A DNA stretch of 64,000 bases, taken from assembly GCA_018608405.1 (NCBI GenBank), contig JABAZP010000023.1:150515-214514 (forward strand). The letters run 5' to 3'. Shown one piece after another: positions 8,891-17,373 of the stretch. Source of the DNA: Flavobacteriales bacterium (GTDB lineage: Bacteria; Bacteroidota; Bacteroidia; Flavobacteriales_E; Vicingaceae). How positions within the stretch are numbered: the first letter of the stretch is position 1; each line of letters starts with the position of its first letter. The translations under genes and the position numbers were made by a program. A model generated the notes under the pieces. The model saw nothing but the letters and a program-made list of their open reading frames with translations. It had not been told where the DNA came from and did not search any database.

Positions 8891-10173
8891 TCCAGTTCTT
8901 TAGGCACATCAACCTCAATAGTTTCATCATTATCCGTGCTTTCTGGTGCAGGACCGTAAATAAAGGTCATGTCTTCGACAGGAATTACCTTTTTACCCGT
9001 TGCAACTAGTGAGACTGCCATTATAACGCATGAGATAATAATGGTGTACAGTAGTATTCCTGAATCAAACGCTTCAGTTTGATATTCAGCAGGAATTGCA
9101 AAGAACAATAAAATGGTAATTAAACCTCTTGGAGCGAGCCAAATTTGGGGGTTAATGTCTTTTTGAACAAACAATTTAACAACAACTATTCGGACAACAT
9201 ATAAAGATGTTAAAATTGCTAGACTAATTAAAGCCACCTCCAAGTTAAGTAATGAGGCCAGTGTAATAGTAATACCAAAGAGTACAAAGAAAAATGTTCG
9301 AACAACAAAGGCCGTTTCCATGGTAACCAAATGGAAATCGTGAAGAATATTTTTTACTTTTTTTGGCTGCAACCATTTTTTCAAAAACCCTTTGAAAAAC
9401 AATCTATTATTGTTTAGAACTAATCCAAAAATTAAAATAATTAGTAAGGAAGAAAGGTGAAATAACTTACCTACTGAATATAATATGAGTAGCACTGCAA
9501 TTAATAAGAACAGCTTTACTTGAGAGTTCATCTTTTGGAAAATAAGAACCAAACCATAACTGATGATTATACTCAGAATTATTGTTACTGAAATGTTACT
9601 GACAACATCCCACACAACCAATTTGGCATTATCTGCACCTGCATTGCCAATAAGGAAGTAAAAAACCATTATTCCCAGTATGTCCGAGAAGGTGCCCTCG
9701 TACACCATAAACTCTTTTTTTTCTTCTCCCAAACCGCCAACAGAAGGAATGATAATAGCACTGCTCATAATTGAAAGTGGGCCTGCATAAATAATGCAAG
9801 TAAAGAAGTCTTCAATGATAAAATAGTTGATAATGTAGGCAATGGCCGCCGTTGAAAGTATTAAAGAAATTAGGGCAACGCTAAATGATTTCCAAATAAT
9901 TGGCCATTTCTCCTTGGTTAAATGGAGGTCTAATGCGGCTTCTAGCACGATCATTATTAGCCCTACAATACCTAGTAACTCTAATAAGCTAAAAAGTTGT
10001 TTTCCTGCGGAAATCCCAATAAAGTTCATGCCTTGTTTCATCAGAATACCTAAAACAATCAGCATTAAAACAGAAGGTACATTTGTTTTCTGTGAGATGA
10101 TATTAAAAAAGTAGGAGAGAATTATTATAAGACTAATCCCAATGATTGCAATGTAAGGGTTTATTACTTCCAT
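8887..10173 (-). CDS. cation:proton antiporter, CPA family
   Basis: It is an integral inner-membrane protein of 428 residues with about 12 hydrophobic segments covering nearly the whole length, ending in a short acidic cytoplasmic tail (STDNDETIEVDVPKELD). The family match rests on the Na+/H+ exchanger-like fold features: GLIMIVLEAALDL near residue 70, PSVGGLGEEKKEFMVYEGTFSDILG near residue 143 with the acidic transport-site region, and APRGLITILLFFAIP near residue 345. The exchanged ion (Na+ or K+) cannot be decided. It overlaps the next minus-strand gene upstream by 10 bases, so the two form an operon. Confidence 0.85.
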   Translation of the reverse strand: MEVINPYIAIIGISLIIILSYFFNIISQKTNVPSVLMLIVLGILMKQGMNFIGISAGKQLFSLLELLGIVGLIMIVLEAALDLHLTKEKWPIIWKSFSVALISLILSTAAIAYIINYFIIEDFFTCIIYAGPLSIMSSAIIIPSVGGLGEEKKEFMVYEGTFSDILGIMVFYFLIGNAGADNAKLVVWDVVSNISVTIILSIIISYGLVLIFQKMNSQVKLFLLIAVLLILYSVGKLFHLSSLLIILIFGLVLNNNRLFFKGFLKKWLQPKKVKNILHDFHLVTMETAFVVRTFFFVLFGITITLASLLNLEVALISLAILTSLYVVRIVVVKLFVQKDINPQIWLAPRGLITILLFFAIPAEYQTEAFDSGILLYTIIISCVIMAVSLVATGKKVIPVEDMTFIYGPAPESTDNDETIEVDVPKELD

Positions 10174-11003
10174 GATTTTTTCAAGTTTACTTTAGGGCTC
10201 GTGCCTTCTTCTTCAGGTGGGAATAAATCTTCAAAAATTTGATAGGCTAAAATCGGAAAATTCTCACTAATAATCTTATTGATGTCGTTTTGATGGTTTG
10301 AAAAAGCTGTTTTGGAAATGCCTGTGGTCAGAATAGCTCCATCCTTGGCGTAAAGGGTATAATGCAGTTGCACAATGCGTTTAAAATTCCCTTGTTGAAC
10401 AGCAATCATGTCGGAATAATCGTTTTTTATATCCAGTTGATTAACAAAAAGAAAATAGTCATTGTCAAACTTAAAATGCATGCTGTCCAGCATTTTTTGA
10501 TCTGTTACAACGGTTTTCATGTACCTCTCCCGAAAATCTGCTTTAGTAATGACTTCGCCATTATTTATTTGACCTCTATTATAGCTGTTATCCTCTTTCT
10601 TTTTAAGTTTAGCTTTCAGCTTTTCGGCTTTCGTTTTATCCTCGGTCACTGAAACCAGTTCATATTCCAGTTTCAAATTATCGTATACATAATTTAAATC
10701 TGCTGTAACAGCAGTATCTTCAATGCCGTAAAAGGAGTTTACTGTGCACTTTTCTTGAAAAGCATAATAAATACTTTGATCAATTGCTGTTGTAAACCTA
10801 TTGATGATTTGATTAGAAGTAAGATTATTGTTTTCTGATAAGGACTTATTGATGTCACTGAGGTACATTTTACTCTCAAATGGCACAATTAGAATAGATT
10901 TTTGATTCAAGTTGATAGCTTGGTCTGTAAACCGCAGGGTAGAATGCTGGGCTTGAATAATTCCACAAGTTAACAGTGCAAGGAAAAGAAGTGTACTTCT
11001 CAT
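10164..11003 (-). CDS. secreted protein of unknown function
   Basis: I do not recognise a named family. The 279-residue protein has a clear signal peptide (MRSTLLFLALLTCGIIQA, then QHSTLRF). The mature part begins with SILIVPFESKMYLSDIN, followed by a Lys-rich helical stretch (residues about 135-160) and a mixed alpha/beta region. No cysteine lipobox or membrane segment follows, so it is probably periplasmic or exported. The reading frame overlaps the antiporter gene by 10 bases, which suggests co-expression and possibly a shared role in ion or envelope stress. Confidence 0.75.
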   Translation of the reverse strand: MRSTLLFLALLTCGIIQAQHSTLRFTDQAINLNQKSILIVPFESKMYLSDINKSLSENNNLTSNQIINRFTTAIDQSIYYAFQEKCTVNSFYGIEDTAVTADLNYVYDNLKLEYELVSVTEDKTKAEKLKAKLKKKEDNSYNRGQINNGEVITKADFRERYMKTVVTDQKMLDSMHFKFDNDYFLFVNQLDIKNDYSDMIAVQQGNFKRIVQLHYTLYAKDGAILTTGISKTAFSNHQNDINKIISENFPILAYQIFEDLFPPEEEGTSPKVNLKKSWK

Positions 11004-11078
11004 AATTTCTTTTCTTCAAAAATAACGTTGAGATTGTGGTTATCCTAATTCAGTTTTAAAACAGATTGTTGTTAACAA

Positions 11079-12398
11079 TTAGTTGAACAACTTTAAAATG
11101 TCATTGCCATTAGCAAAAAGCATCAATGATAGCAGAATAACTATTCCAGCAATTTGCGCATATTCCATAAATTTTTCTGGAGCCGGTTTTCCTACAATTA
11201 TTTCATAAAGTAAAAACATAACATGGCCGCCATCCAATGCAGGAATAGGTAAGATGTTCATAATAGCCAAAATGATGGATAAAAAAGCAGTAAAATTCCA
11301 AAATCGCTCCCAATCCCAAGTGGTTGAAAATGCTTTCCCAATCGTAATAAAACCACCCATTGACTTATAAGCTCCAGTTTCTGGAGTAAACATCAATTTC
11401 ATTTGTTTTAAATAGGAATCAAACTTATTATATGCTTCTCTAAAGCCTTCTGGAATAGACTGTGAAAAAGTATAAGTTTCGGTACTAAATGACAGTTGTT
11501 TGTCCATATCTAATACGCCAACACCGATTGTACCTTGTTCCGATACCTGTACTTTTAATTCTTCTGTTTGCCCGTTTCTTAGAATTGCGATATTCACTTC
11601 ACGGCTCTCATTCTTTTTAATTTGAGCTATTAGATCTCTCCAGTATAAAACGGGAACCCCTTCAACCTCTGTAATCAAGTCTCCTTCTATCAAGCCAGCT
11701 TTCTCTGCATTCGATCCCTTGGCTACACTTCCAAGTGTGGGCTGCACCGCAATTTGCAAAAACGGTCTCTGACTTTCAAGCATTTTAGAAACAGTTTCCA
11801 TCGGCATTTCTAAGTCAAGTATTTGGCCTTTTCTATCGATGGTTACCGTTTTATCATCCTCTAATAAAATGTTGATTTGAACTTCGCTAAACTTCTTTAC
11901 CTCTTTTCCACCTACTGCAATCACCTTGTCTCCGCTTTGAAAACCAAAACTTTGAGCAGTTGAATCCGCATAAACTCCGTACGTCATGTTTTCCGGAGCC
12001 ATGTATTCTCTTCCCCAAACAAACATGACCATTATATAAATCAGAATTCCAAGAATAACGTTAACGGTCACTCCACCAAGCATAATAATTAAACGTTGCC
12101 AAGCAGGTTTTGAGCGAAACTCCCAGGGTTCGGCTGGCTTTTTCATTTGCTCTTTGTCCATAGATTCGTCAATCATTCCAGCAATTTTAACATAACCACC
12201 CAACGGCAACCAACCAATTCCATATTCAGTTTCACCTTTTTTAAATTTAAAAAGTGAAAACCATGGATCAAAAAACAAATAGAATTTTTCAACCCGTGTT
12301 TTAAAAAGTTTGGCAGGAATAAAGTGCCCTGCTTCGTGCAGTATTACTAGTATTGATAAGCTTAGAAGCAATTGACTTGCTTGAATTAGAATTTCCAT
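11079..12398 (-). CDS. rseP: RIP metalloprotease RseP
   Basis: It is a site-2 intramembrane metalloprotease of the inner membrane that cleaves anti-sigma factors and remnant signal peptides. The 439-residue protein has the zinc motif HEAGH in the first membrane segment (LVILHEAGHFIPAKLF, near residue 19). Two PDZ-like regions lie around residues 150-300 (FGFQSGDKVIAVGG and AEKAGLIEGDLITEVEG). The third zinc ligand is in NILPIPALDGGHVMF near residue 390. The N-terminal GWLPLGGYVKIAGM loop is also typical. It lies downstream of dxr on the same strand, an arrangement often seen for these two genes. Confidence 0.95.
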   Translation of the reverse strand: MEILIQASQLLLSLSILVILHEAGHFIPAKLFKTRVEKFYLFFDPWFSLFKFKKGETEYGIGWLPLGGYVKIAGMIDESMDKEQMKKPAEPWEFRSKPAWQRLIIMLGGVTVNVILGILIYIMVMFVWGREYMAPENMTYGVYADSTAQSFGFQSGDKVIAVGGKEVKKFSEVQINILLEDDKTVTIDRKGQILDLEMPMETVSKMLESQRPFLQIAVQPTLGSVAKGSNAEKAGLIEGDLITEVEGVPVLYWRDLIAQIKKNESREVNIAILRNGQTEELKVQVSEQGTIGVGVLDMDKQLSFSTETYTFSQSIPEGFREAYNKFDSYLKQMKLMFTPETGAYKSMGGFITIGKAFSTTWDWERFWNFTAFLSIILAIMNILPIPALDGGHVMFLLYEIIVGKPAPEKFMEYAQIAGIVILLSLMLFANGNDILKLFN

Positions 12399-12415
12399 TC
12401 AAAAAAATTAAGGGA

Positions 12416-12423
12416 CAAAGATA
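12416..12423 (-). promoter_or_regulatory. promoter -7 box of rseP
   Basis: The minus strand reads TATCTTTG, a perfect TAnnTTTG match 17 nt before the rseP ATG. rseP may therefore have its own promoter although dxr lies upstream on the same strand. Confidence 0.45.
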
Positions 12424-12511
12424 GTTAATATAAAAGGCTTGAAAACGTCAGAGAGTTGCTACAACTCATCGTTTGGAATATTTAACAACAACCATAGGGG
12501 GAAGTTTAAAC

Positions 12512-13675
12512 CTACAGCAATTCAGTCGCCAATCTACGTGCTTCAGAATTACAATTTACATAATCATCAATGCTTGGGCTTTTAACAAAAGTGGACTCCT
12601 TCATCACCTGTTCATTAATGTTTGCAATGTCTAGGAACTTAATTTTATCTTGCAAAAATGCCGCGTTTGTTATTTCATTAGCAGCATTTAAGGCGCAAGC
12701 AGCTGTTCCACCTAGCTCTAACGCTTGATAGGCTAGCCCTAGATTTTTAAATGTTTTTTGGTCTGCTTTTTCAAAAGTTAGTTCTGGGTAATCCATAAAA
12801 TTAAAACGAGGAAAGTCTGAACTAATTCTTTGTGGATAGGCTAGTGCATATTGGATAGGTAGTTTCATATCTGGTAAACCCATTTGAGCTTTCATACTTC
12901 CATCTTCAAATTGAACAACAGAATGAATAATGGACTGCGGGTGAACAACTGTATCAATTTGGTTGCTTTCCAATTGAAAGAGCCATTTTGCCTCAATTAC
13001 CTCTAAACCTTTATTCATTAATGTGGCCGAGTCAATTGTGATTTTTGCTCCCATTTCCCAATTCGGGTGTTTTAAAGCTTGACCTTTCGTAACGCTAGCC
13101 AACTTTTCTGCAGACCAACCTCTAAAAGGACCTCCTGATGCGGTTAAATAAATTTTTTCGATTTTGTTATGGAACTCTCCTACTAGGCATTGAAAAATTG
13201 CTGAATGTTCAGAGTCAACGGGGAGTAAAGGAACTTGGTATTGATTGGCTAAATTAGTTATGAGGTCGCCCGCGACGACCAATGTTTCTTTGTTGGCTAA
13301 TGCTATGGGCTTTTTTGCTTTAATGGCAGCAATCGTTGGCTTTAATCCTGAATAACCTACCAAAGCTGTTAAGACCAAGTCAACTTCGTCCATTTGTACC
13401 ACATCCTCTAATGATTTTTCACCGCAATAGGTTTTAATTCCTTCTTTCCATAACCGTTCAGAAAGAGCTTCATATTTAGATTCATCTACGATGACCACCA
13501 CATTTGGTCTGAATTCGAGTGCTTGTTTCAGCAGTAATTCATCGTTGGAGTATGCAGTGAGCACCTCAACTTTAAATTTGTCTGGATTTCTTCTGATTAC
13601 ATCAAGAGCTTGTGTTCCAATAGAACCTGTCGAGCCGAGTAGCGCTATTTTCTTTTCTGTTGAGGTCGCATTCAT
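12512..13675 (-). CDS. dxr: 1-deoxy-D-xylulose-5-phosphate reductoisomerase
   Basis: It converts DXP to MEP with NADPH, the committed step of the non-mevalonate isoprenoid pathway. The 387-residue protein begins with the NADPH-binding IALLGSTGSIGTQALDVI. The metal and substrate site shows VDSEHSAIFQCL near residue 150, LTASGGPFRGW near residue 175, and HPNWEMGAKITIDSATLMNK near residue 202 followed by GLEVIEA. The ATG at 13675 is preferred to one 21 bases upstream because it follows a promoter box at 13694-13701 with a normal leader. The isoprenoids made here also yield the undecaprenyl carrier used in the polysaccharide loci. Confidence 0.96.
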   Translation of the reverse strand: MNATSTEKKIALLGSTGSIGTQALDVIRRNPDKFKVEVLTAYSNDELLLKQALEFRPNVVVIVDESKYEALSERLWKEGIKTYCGEKSLEDVVQMDEVDLVLTALVGYSGLKPTIAAIKAKKPIALANKETLVVAGDLITNLANQYQVPLLPVDSEHSAIFQCLVGEFHNKIEKIYLTASGGPFRGWSAEKLASVTKGQALKHPNWEMGAKITIDSATLMNKGLEVIEAKWLFQLESNQIDTVVHPQSIIHSVVQFEDGSMKAQMGLPDMKLPIQYALAYPQRISSDFPRFNFMDYPELTFEKADQKTFKNLGLAYQALELGGTAACALNAANEITNAAFLQDKIKFLDIANINEQVMKESTFVKSPSIDDYVNCNSEARRLATELL

Positions 13676-13693
13676 TTTCAAGAAACTTTTGTG

Positions 13694-13701
13694 CAAAAGT
13701 A
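13694..13701 (-). promoter_or_regulatory. promoter -7 box of dxr
   Basis: The minus strand reads TACTTTTG, a perfect TAnnTTTG match 18 nt before the dxr ATG at 13675. It would lie inside the reading frame if the upstream ATG at 13696 were used. Confidence 0.5.
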
Positions 13702-13758
13702 ACGTACATTTAACTCTAACAGTAAGACAAAAGCGGATATTTGTCTTTTCAAAAGTGA

Positions 13759-13947
13759 ATGAAACTTATGATGAATCAGCAACACTCAGTAAAACGAACG
13801 GTTATTTCCTTCAGCGTAGCGTTAGCAATGTCGTTATTGAGCATTTACATTCAACACTATTCTGAAGCAAAAGCAATTGATTATAAGAACCTAGAAGCTA
13901 AGGTTAGCTCTGCTGAAAATGCAACATCACTAGAGACTTTGCACTAA
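13759..13947 (+). CDS. small single-span membrane protein, unknown
   Basis: The 62-residue ORF has a basic N-terminus (two Met then NQQHSVKRT), one hydrophobic segment (VISFSVALAMSLLSIYIQHY) and a polar helical tail. It sits between divergent dxr and the convergent von Willebrand A gene, whose last codon it overlaps by 4 bases. A GATATTTG sequence, one mismatch from the promoter box, lies about 20 bases upstream. I recognise no family. The charge pattern and position make it plausible, but it could be a chance ORF. Confidence 0.45.
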   Translation: MKLMMNQQHSVKRTVISFSVALAMSLLSIYIQHYSEAKAIDYKNLEAKVSSAENATSLETLH

Positions 13948-15338
13948 CGCAAAGCTTTTTTCTTCATACTCTGCACTACCTTATTGGCGTCTCGCATAGT
14001 CTTGATTTTTATCAAATCCCCATCGCCTAAACTGGCAATTTCTTTTAACGACTTGTTGGTCCAATTGTCATTTTTAATTCCTAAAACAGTTATGGTCAGC
14101 CCTTCATTTGCAGTTTTCTCAATCTTTTTGCGCAAACTCATGTTGTTTTCACCGATGTTAAATGCTCCGTCTGAAGCTAGAAATATTTGATTATTCCCAT
14201 TCTCTAAGAAGTTATTCTTACCCACTTGGATCGCCTTTTTTATTCCTTTCACTGCATTTGTACTTCCGTCTGCTTTTAAATTTTCTATTTGCTGTGCAAT
14301 TTCTGCCTTTAAATTTCCTTTAGAGGTGGGAAGCACAACCTTTGCTTCGCCGGAGTATGTTACAATTGTGATGTAGTCAATTTCTCTCAGAGGTTCCAAA
14401 AGTTCAATCATGGCTTTTTTCAGAATATCCATTTTTTGTTCTTCACGCATAGAGGTAGAAGCGTCAATTAAAAAAACCACGTTGTTTGGTTTGTACGATT
14501 CGTCGAGCAAATTGCTTGCTGCAGTTGGTTCTTGTATTGTTTTCGTTTTGGGCTCTTGCTCTTCGGTGATAGTCGAAGTTTCTTCGGCAACTTGTTCTTC
14601 TGTCTCAACGGTCCCTTCAGCCCCTTCTACCTTATCGACAGGGCTTTTTTTGTCTTCTGTTTTTCCAAACAGAATTTGACCTAAAAAAGGTGAGTTTCTT
14701 CGATTTTCTGGGGTTTTTTTCTCCCTATTTCTTGTTGTACGAGATGCTGCTTGAATTTCTGATGTAGTTTCAGTGCCCGAGTTTGTTGACGTCTCAACAA
14801 CATTTGACTTAGGTTCTACGGTCTGTGTTTCCTTTGTTTCGGCTAAAAGAGCAAGCTTATTGCTACTTTCATCGTCGTAAAGCAACAGTTCAAACTTCTG
14901 AATTTTAGCAACTGGCTGAGTCTTCCCAGTAGGTGGTTTTAGGGAGCTTCCAAACTGAGGGCAAGCTGTCCTATTATTCTTTGGTAAGTTTTTTACAATT
15001 GCTTGTACTCTAATTTCAATGGGCAATGGATTGTTACTGAAATATAGCTTTACTTTTCGCTCAATCCTTCCTTTTTTGTCGGGGTTTAATTTTATTCTAA
15101 TCCCCTCCGTACCTCCCGCCCCAAAAGTTTTAGAGGTGTATTGAGAACCTACACTTTGCTTGCTTTCAATTCGAAGTAAGAAAACATTCTTTGTAGTGAT
15201 ATTTTGCACTTCAAAGTCCACTATGTCAGAGTTTAACAGCGAAATCTCGCCTAAATCAAAATTGGTTTGACTGAGTTGAACCTGAGAAAAGCCAACAAGC
15301 GTCAAGAGCCCTAGAACATTAAGAAAAAATACTTTCAT
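13944..15338 (-). CDS. secreted von Willebrand factor A domain protein
   Basis: The 464-residue protein has a signal peptide (MKVFFLNVLGLLTLVGFSQ). A beta-rich N-terminal domain (about 20-130; FDLGEISLLNSDIVDFEVQN) resembles DUF1573-type Ig-like folds. A low-complexity Thr/Glu/Lys-rich linker covers about 160-270. A C-terminal VWA domain follows, with a MIDAS motif in VVFLIDASTSMREEQ near residue 285 and the second metal loop in ADGSTNAVKGIKKAI near residue 350. VWA domains bind protein partners through a divalent metal. The linker suggests an extended envelope protein. No partner is obvious nearby. Confidence 0.8.
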   Translation of the reverse strand: MKVFFLNVLGLLTLVGFSQVQLSQTNFDLGEISLLNSDIVDFEVQNITTKNVFLLRIESKQSVGSQYTSKTFGAGGTEGIRIKLNPDKKGRIERKVKLYFSNNPLPIEIRVQAIVKNLPKNNRTACPQFGSSLKPPTGKTQPVAKIQKFELLLYDDESSNKLALLAETKETQTVEPKSNVVETSTNSGTETTSEIQAASRTTRNREKKTPENRRNSPFLGQILFGKTEDKKSPVDKVEGAEGTVETEEQVAEETSTITEEQEPKTKTIQEPTAASNLLDESYKPNNVVFLIDASTSMREEQKMDILKKAMIELLEPLREIDYITIVTYSGEAKVVLPTSKGNLKAEIAQQIENLKADGSTNAVKGIKKAIQVGKNNFLENGNNQIFLASDGAFNIGENNMSLRKKIEKTANEGLTITVLGIKNDNWTNKSLKEIASLGDGDLIKIKTMRDANKVVQSMKKKALR

Positions 15339-15414
15339 GTGTAGTTAAATTCAAATACCATGCTAAAAACACTGAAATGGAAAGATAATACTAATTCTGC
15401 CATTCAATTGTGCT

Positions 15415-15422
15415 TAAGTTTG
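15415..15422 (+). promoter_or_regulatory. promoter -7 box of the polysaccharide operon
   Basis: TAAGTTTG matches TAnnTTTG exactly and ends 20 nt before the ATG of the flippase gene at 15443. It would fall within the coding region if the upstream GTG (15410) were the start. Confidence 0.5.
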
Positions 15423-15442
15423 TCGCAACAATTGCTAAAACT

Positions 15443-16708
15443 ATGATAAACAGGTTCAAGTCCTTTGTTGATGGACGAGCTTCCGTATTTAAAAATTTTT
15501 TGGCTTTAGGTATACTGCAAGGGACTAACTTTTTAATCCCATTGATAATCATGCCTTATTTGGTATCTACAATAGGGATAGATTCTTACGGAGTTGTGAG
15601 TTTTGTGCAGGTGGTAATGATCTATTTTTTCAGTCTAACTGATTATGGCTTTGCAATAACTGCTACTCAGGAGATAGCAACAAACAAATCAGATTTATCG
15701 AAAGTTTCAAAAATTTTTAGCAAAGTCGTTTCCACAAAAATAGTACTTGTTCTTTTTTCTGCTCTTTCAATTACACTCTTACTTTTTGTAGTACCAGACT
15801 TAAAAGAAGAGCAGTTAACAGTAATTCTTGGTTTTGCGCTTGTGATAGGTCAAACTAGTTTGCCTACTTGGTTTTTTCAAGGAATGGAGAAAATGAAGTA
15901 CATCACGTACATCAACTTAGCCGCCAAACTGATTTTTACAATCCTAATTTTTGTCTTTATCAATGAGAAATCCGATTACCCTTATGTACTTTTCTTTTTT
16001 GGGTTAGGAAACTTATTATCTGGTGTGTTTGGTATTTTTTATGCTATTCGAAACTATGATATTACCTTTCGGCTTGCTACAGTTCGAGAAGTTCAATCGG
16101 AATTGAAAAAAGGTTGGGGGCTTTTCGTTGCCAATTTTTCGATTACTTCTTATATGAATAGTAACCTATTTATATTAAAACTTTTTGCAACAAATGAGAT
16201 TGTTGGTTATTATAGTGTTGCGGAAAAAATTGTAATGGCAATTCGGCAATTGTTGTCCGTATTTTCTCAGGCTATATTCCCACATATATGCCAATTGGTG
16301 CATGACTCTTATTCTAAAGTGGTTCTATTCTTTAAACAGGTATACATACCTTTCACACTAGTTATCATTTTGGTGTGTATTTCAATTTTTTTATTCTCGG
16401 AAGAAGTTATTGGAATTTTTGCAGCGTCAGAAGTGGAAGGAATAAATAATTTATTGCAAATACTTGTCTTTGTTCCAGTAATTGTTTGTCTTAATATTTT
16501 CCCTTCGCAACTACTATTGGCATATAATTTACGCAGAGCTTACACGCGAGTTATGATATTCGGTTCAGTTTTAAATGTGATTCTTAATATTGCGCTTGCT
16601 TCGCAATTTATTGCGAAAGGAACAGCACTTTCTGTTATCATTACAGAATCGTTTATATTAGTCGGCTTGTACCTTATTGTTAGAAAGGGAAAAAGTATGA
16701 TATCATGA
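15443..16708 (+). CDS. polysaccharide flippase, Wzx/MATE-like
   Basis: It is predicted to flip undecaprenyl-linked oligosaccharide units across the inner membrane. The 421-residue protein is almost wholly hydrophobic with about 12-14 membrane segments. It opens with the family-typical FKNFLALGILQGTNFLIPLIIMPYLV split across the first spans, and has IGIDSYGVVSF near residue 45. It is the first gene of a tight co-directional operon and overlaps the methyltransferase gene by 4 bases (ATGA). I use the ATG at 15443; a GTG 33 bases upstream is in frame but covers the promoter box. Confidence 0.88.
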   Translation: MINRFKSFVDGRASVFKNFLALGILQGTNFLIPLIIMPYLVSTIGIDSYGVVSFVQVVMIYFFSLTDYGFAITATQEIATNKSDLSKVSKIFSKVVSTKIVLVLFSALSITLLLFVVPDLKEEQLTVILGFALVIGQTSLPTWFFQGMEKMKYITYINLAAKLIFTILIFVFINEKSDYPYVLFFFGLGNLLSGVFGIFYAIRNYDITFRLATVREVQSELKKGWGLFVANFSITSYMNSNLFILKLFATNEIVGYYSVAEKIVMAIRQLLSVFSQAIFPHICQLVHDSYSKVVLFFKQVYIPFTLVIILVCISIFLFSEEVIGIFAASEVEGINNLLQILVFVPVIVCLNIFPSQLLLAYNLRRAYTRVMIFGSVLNVILNIALASQFIAKGTALSVIITESFILVGLYLIVRKGKSMIS

Positions 16709-17373
16709 ACTACTACAAAACAAAAGAGTCTAATTATTATTCAGGCACAAGGATGGACGTTATTTCTTTTCTTGAACATGGTTCGCAGAAAAAAGTGTTG
16801 GAGATTGGTGCGGGCGGAGGCGATTCTTTATGCTTTATAAAGGAGAATAAATTAGCAGAGGAAGTTGTTGGAGTTGAATTGTTTGAACTTCAAAACTCCA
16901 ATCAATCAAATCCACTAATTGACAAGTTCATTCATGGGAACATTGAACATGAAAGCCTAGATTTAGAGCTCGAATATTTCGATGTCATTATTTTGGCCGA
17001 TATTCTTGAACATTTAGTAGATCCTTGGAAGACGGTTGAATATGTTTCTGGCTTCTTGAAGAAAGGGGGAAAAATCATTACAAGCCTTCCAAATATTCAA
17101 GACTTTAAAACCATGATAAAAATATATGTGAAGGGAGACTTTAGATATAGAGAAGACGGAGTTCTTGATAAAACGCACCTGAGGTTTTTTTGTAAAAAAA
17201 ATATGATTCAGCTGTTAACTACAAACAGATTGGAGGTGAAAAGTGCTATTCCTGCATTTAAAATTCGACAGGATAGAAACGGAAGAAAGTTATTTAATCG
17301 ATTAACCCTAGGCTTGATAGAGCTATACCTTTCAATTCAATATATTTTTGAAGTAAAGCGAATTGATGTCTAA
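16705..17373 (+). CDS. class I SAM-dependent methyltransferase
   Basis: The 222-residue protein has the SAM-binding glycine motif VLEIGAGGGDSLCFI near residue 31, an acidic residue ending the second strand in VVGVELFE, and DVIILADILEHLVDPW near residue 91. The pattern is the Methyltransf_11/23 type. Lying in the polysaccharide operon, it probably methylates a sugar, but the target cannot be read from sequence. It overlaps the flippase gene by 4 bases and the next gene by 8. Confidence 0.87.
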   Translation: MNYYKTKESNYYSGTRMDVISFLEHGSQKKVLEIGAGGGDSLCFIKENKLAEEVVGVELFELQNSNQSNPLIDKFIHGNIEHESLDLELEYFDVIILADILEHLVDPWKTVEYVSGFLKKGGKIITSLPNIQDFKTMIKIYVKGDFRYREDGVLDKTHLRFFCKKNMIQLLTTNRLEVKSAIPAFKIRQDRNGRKLFNRLTLGLIELYLSIQYIFEVKRIDV

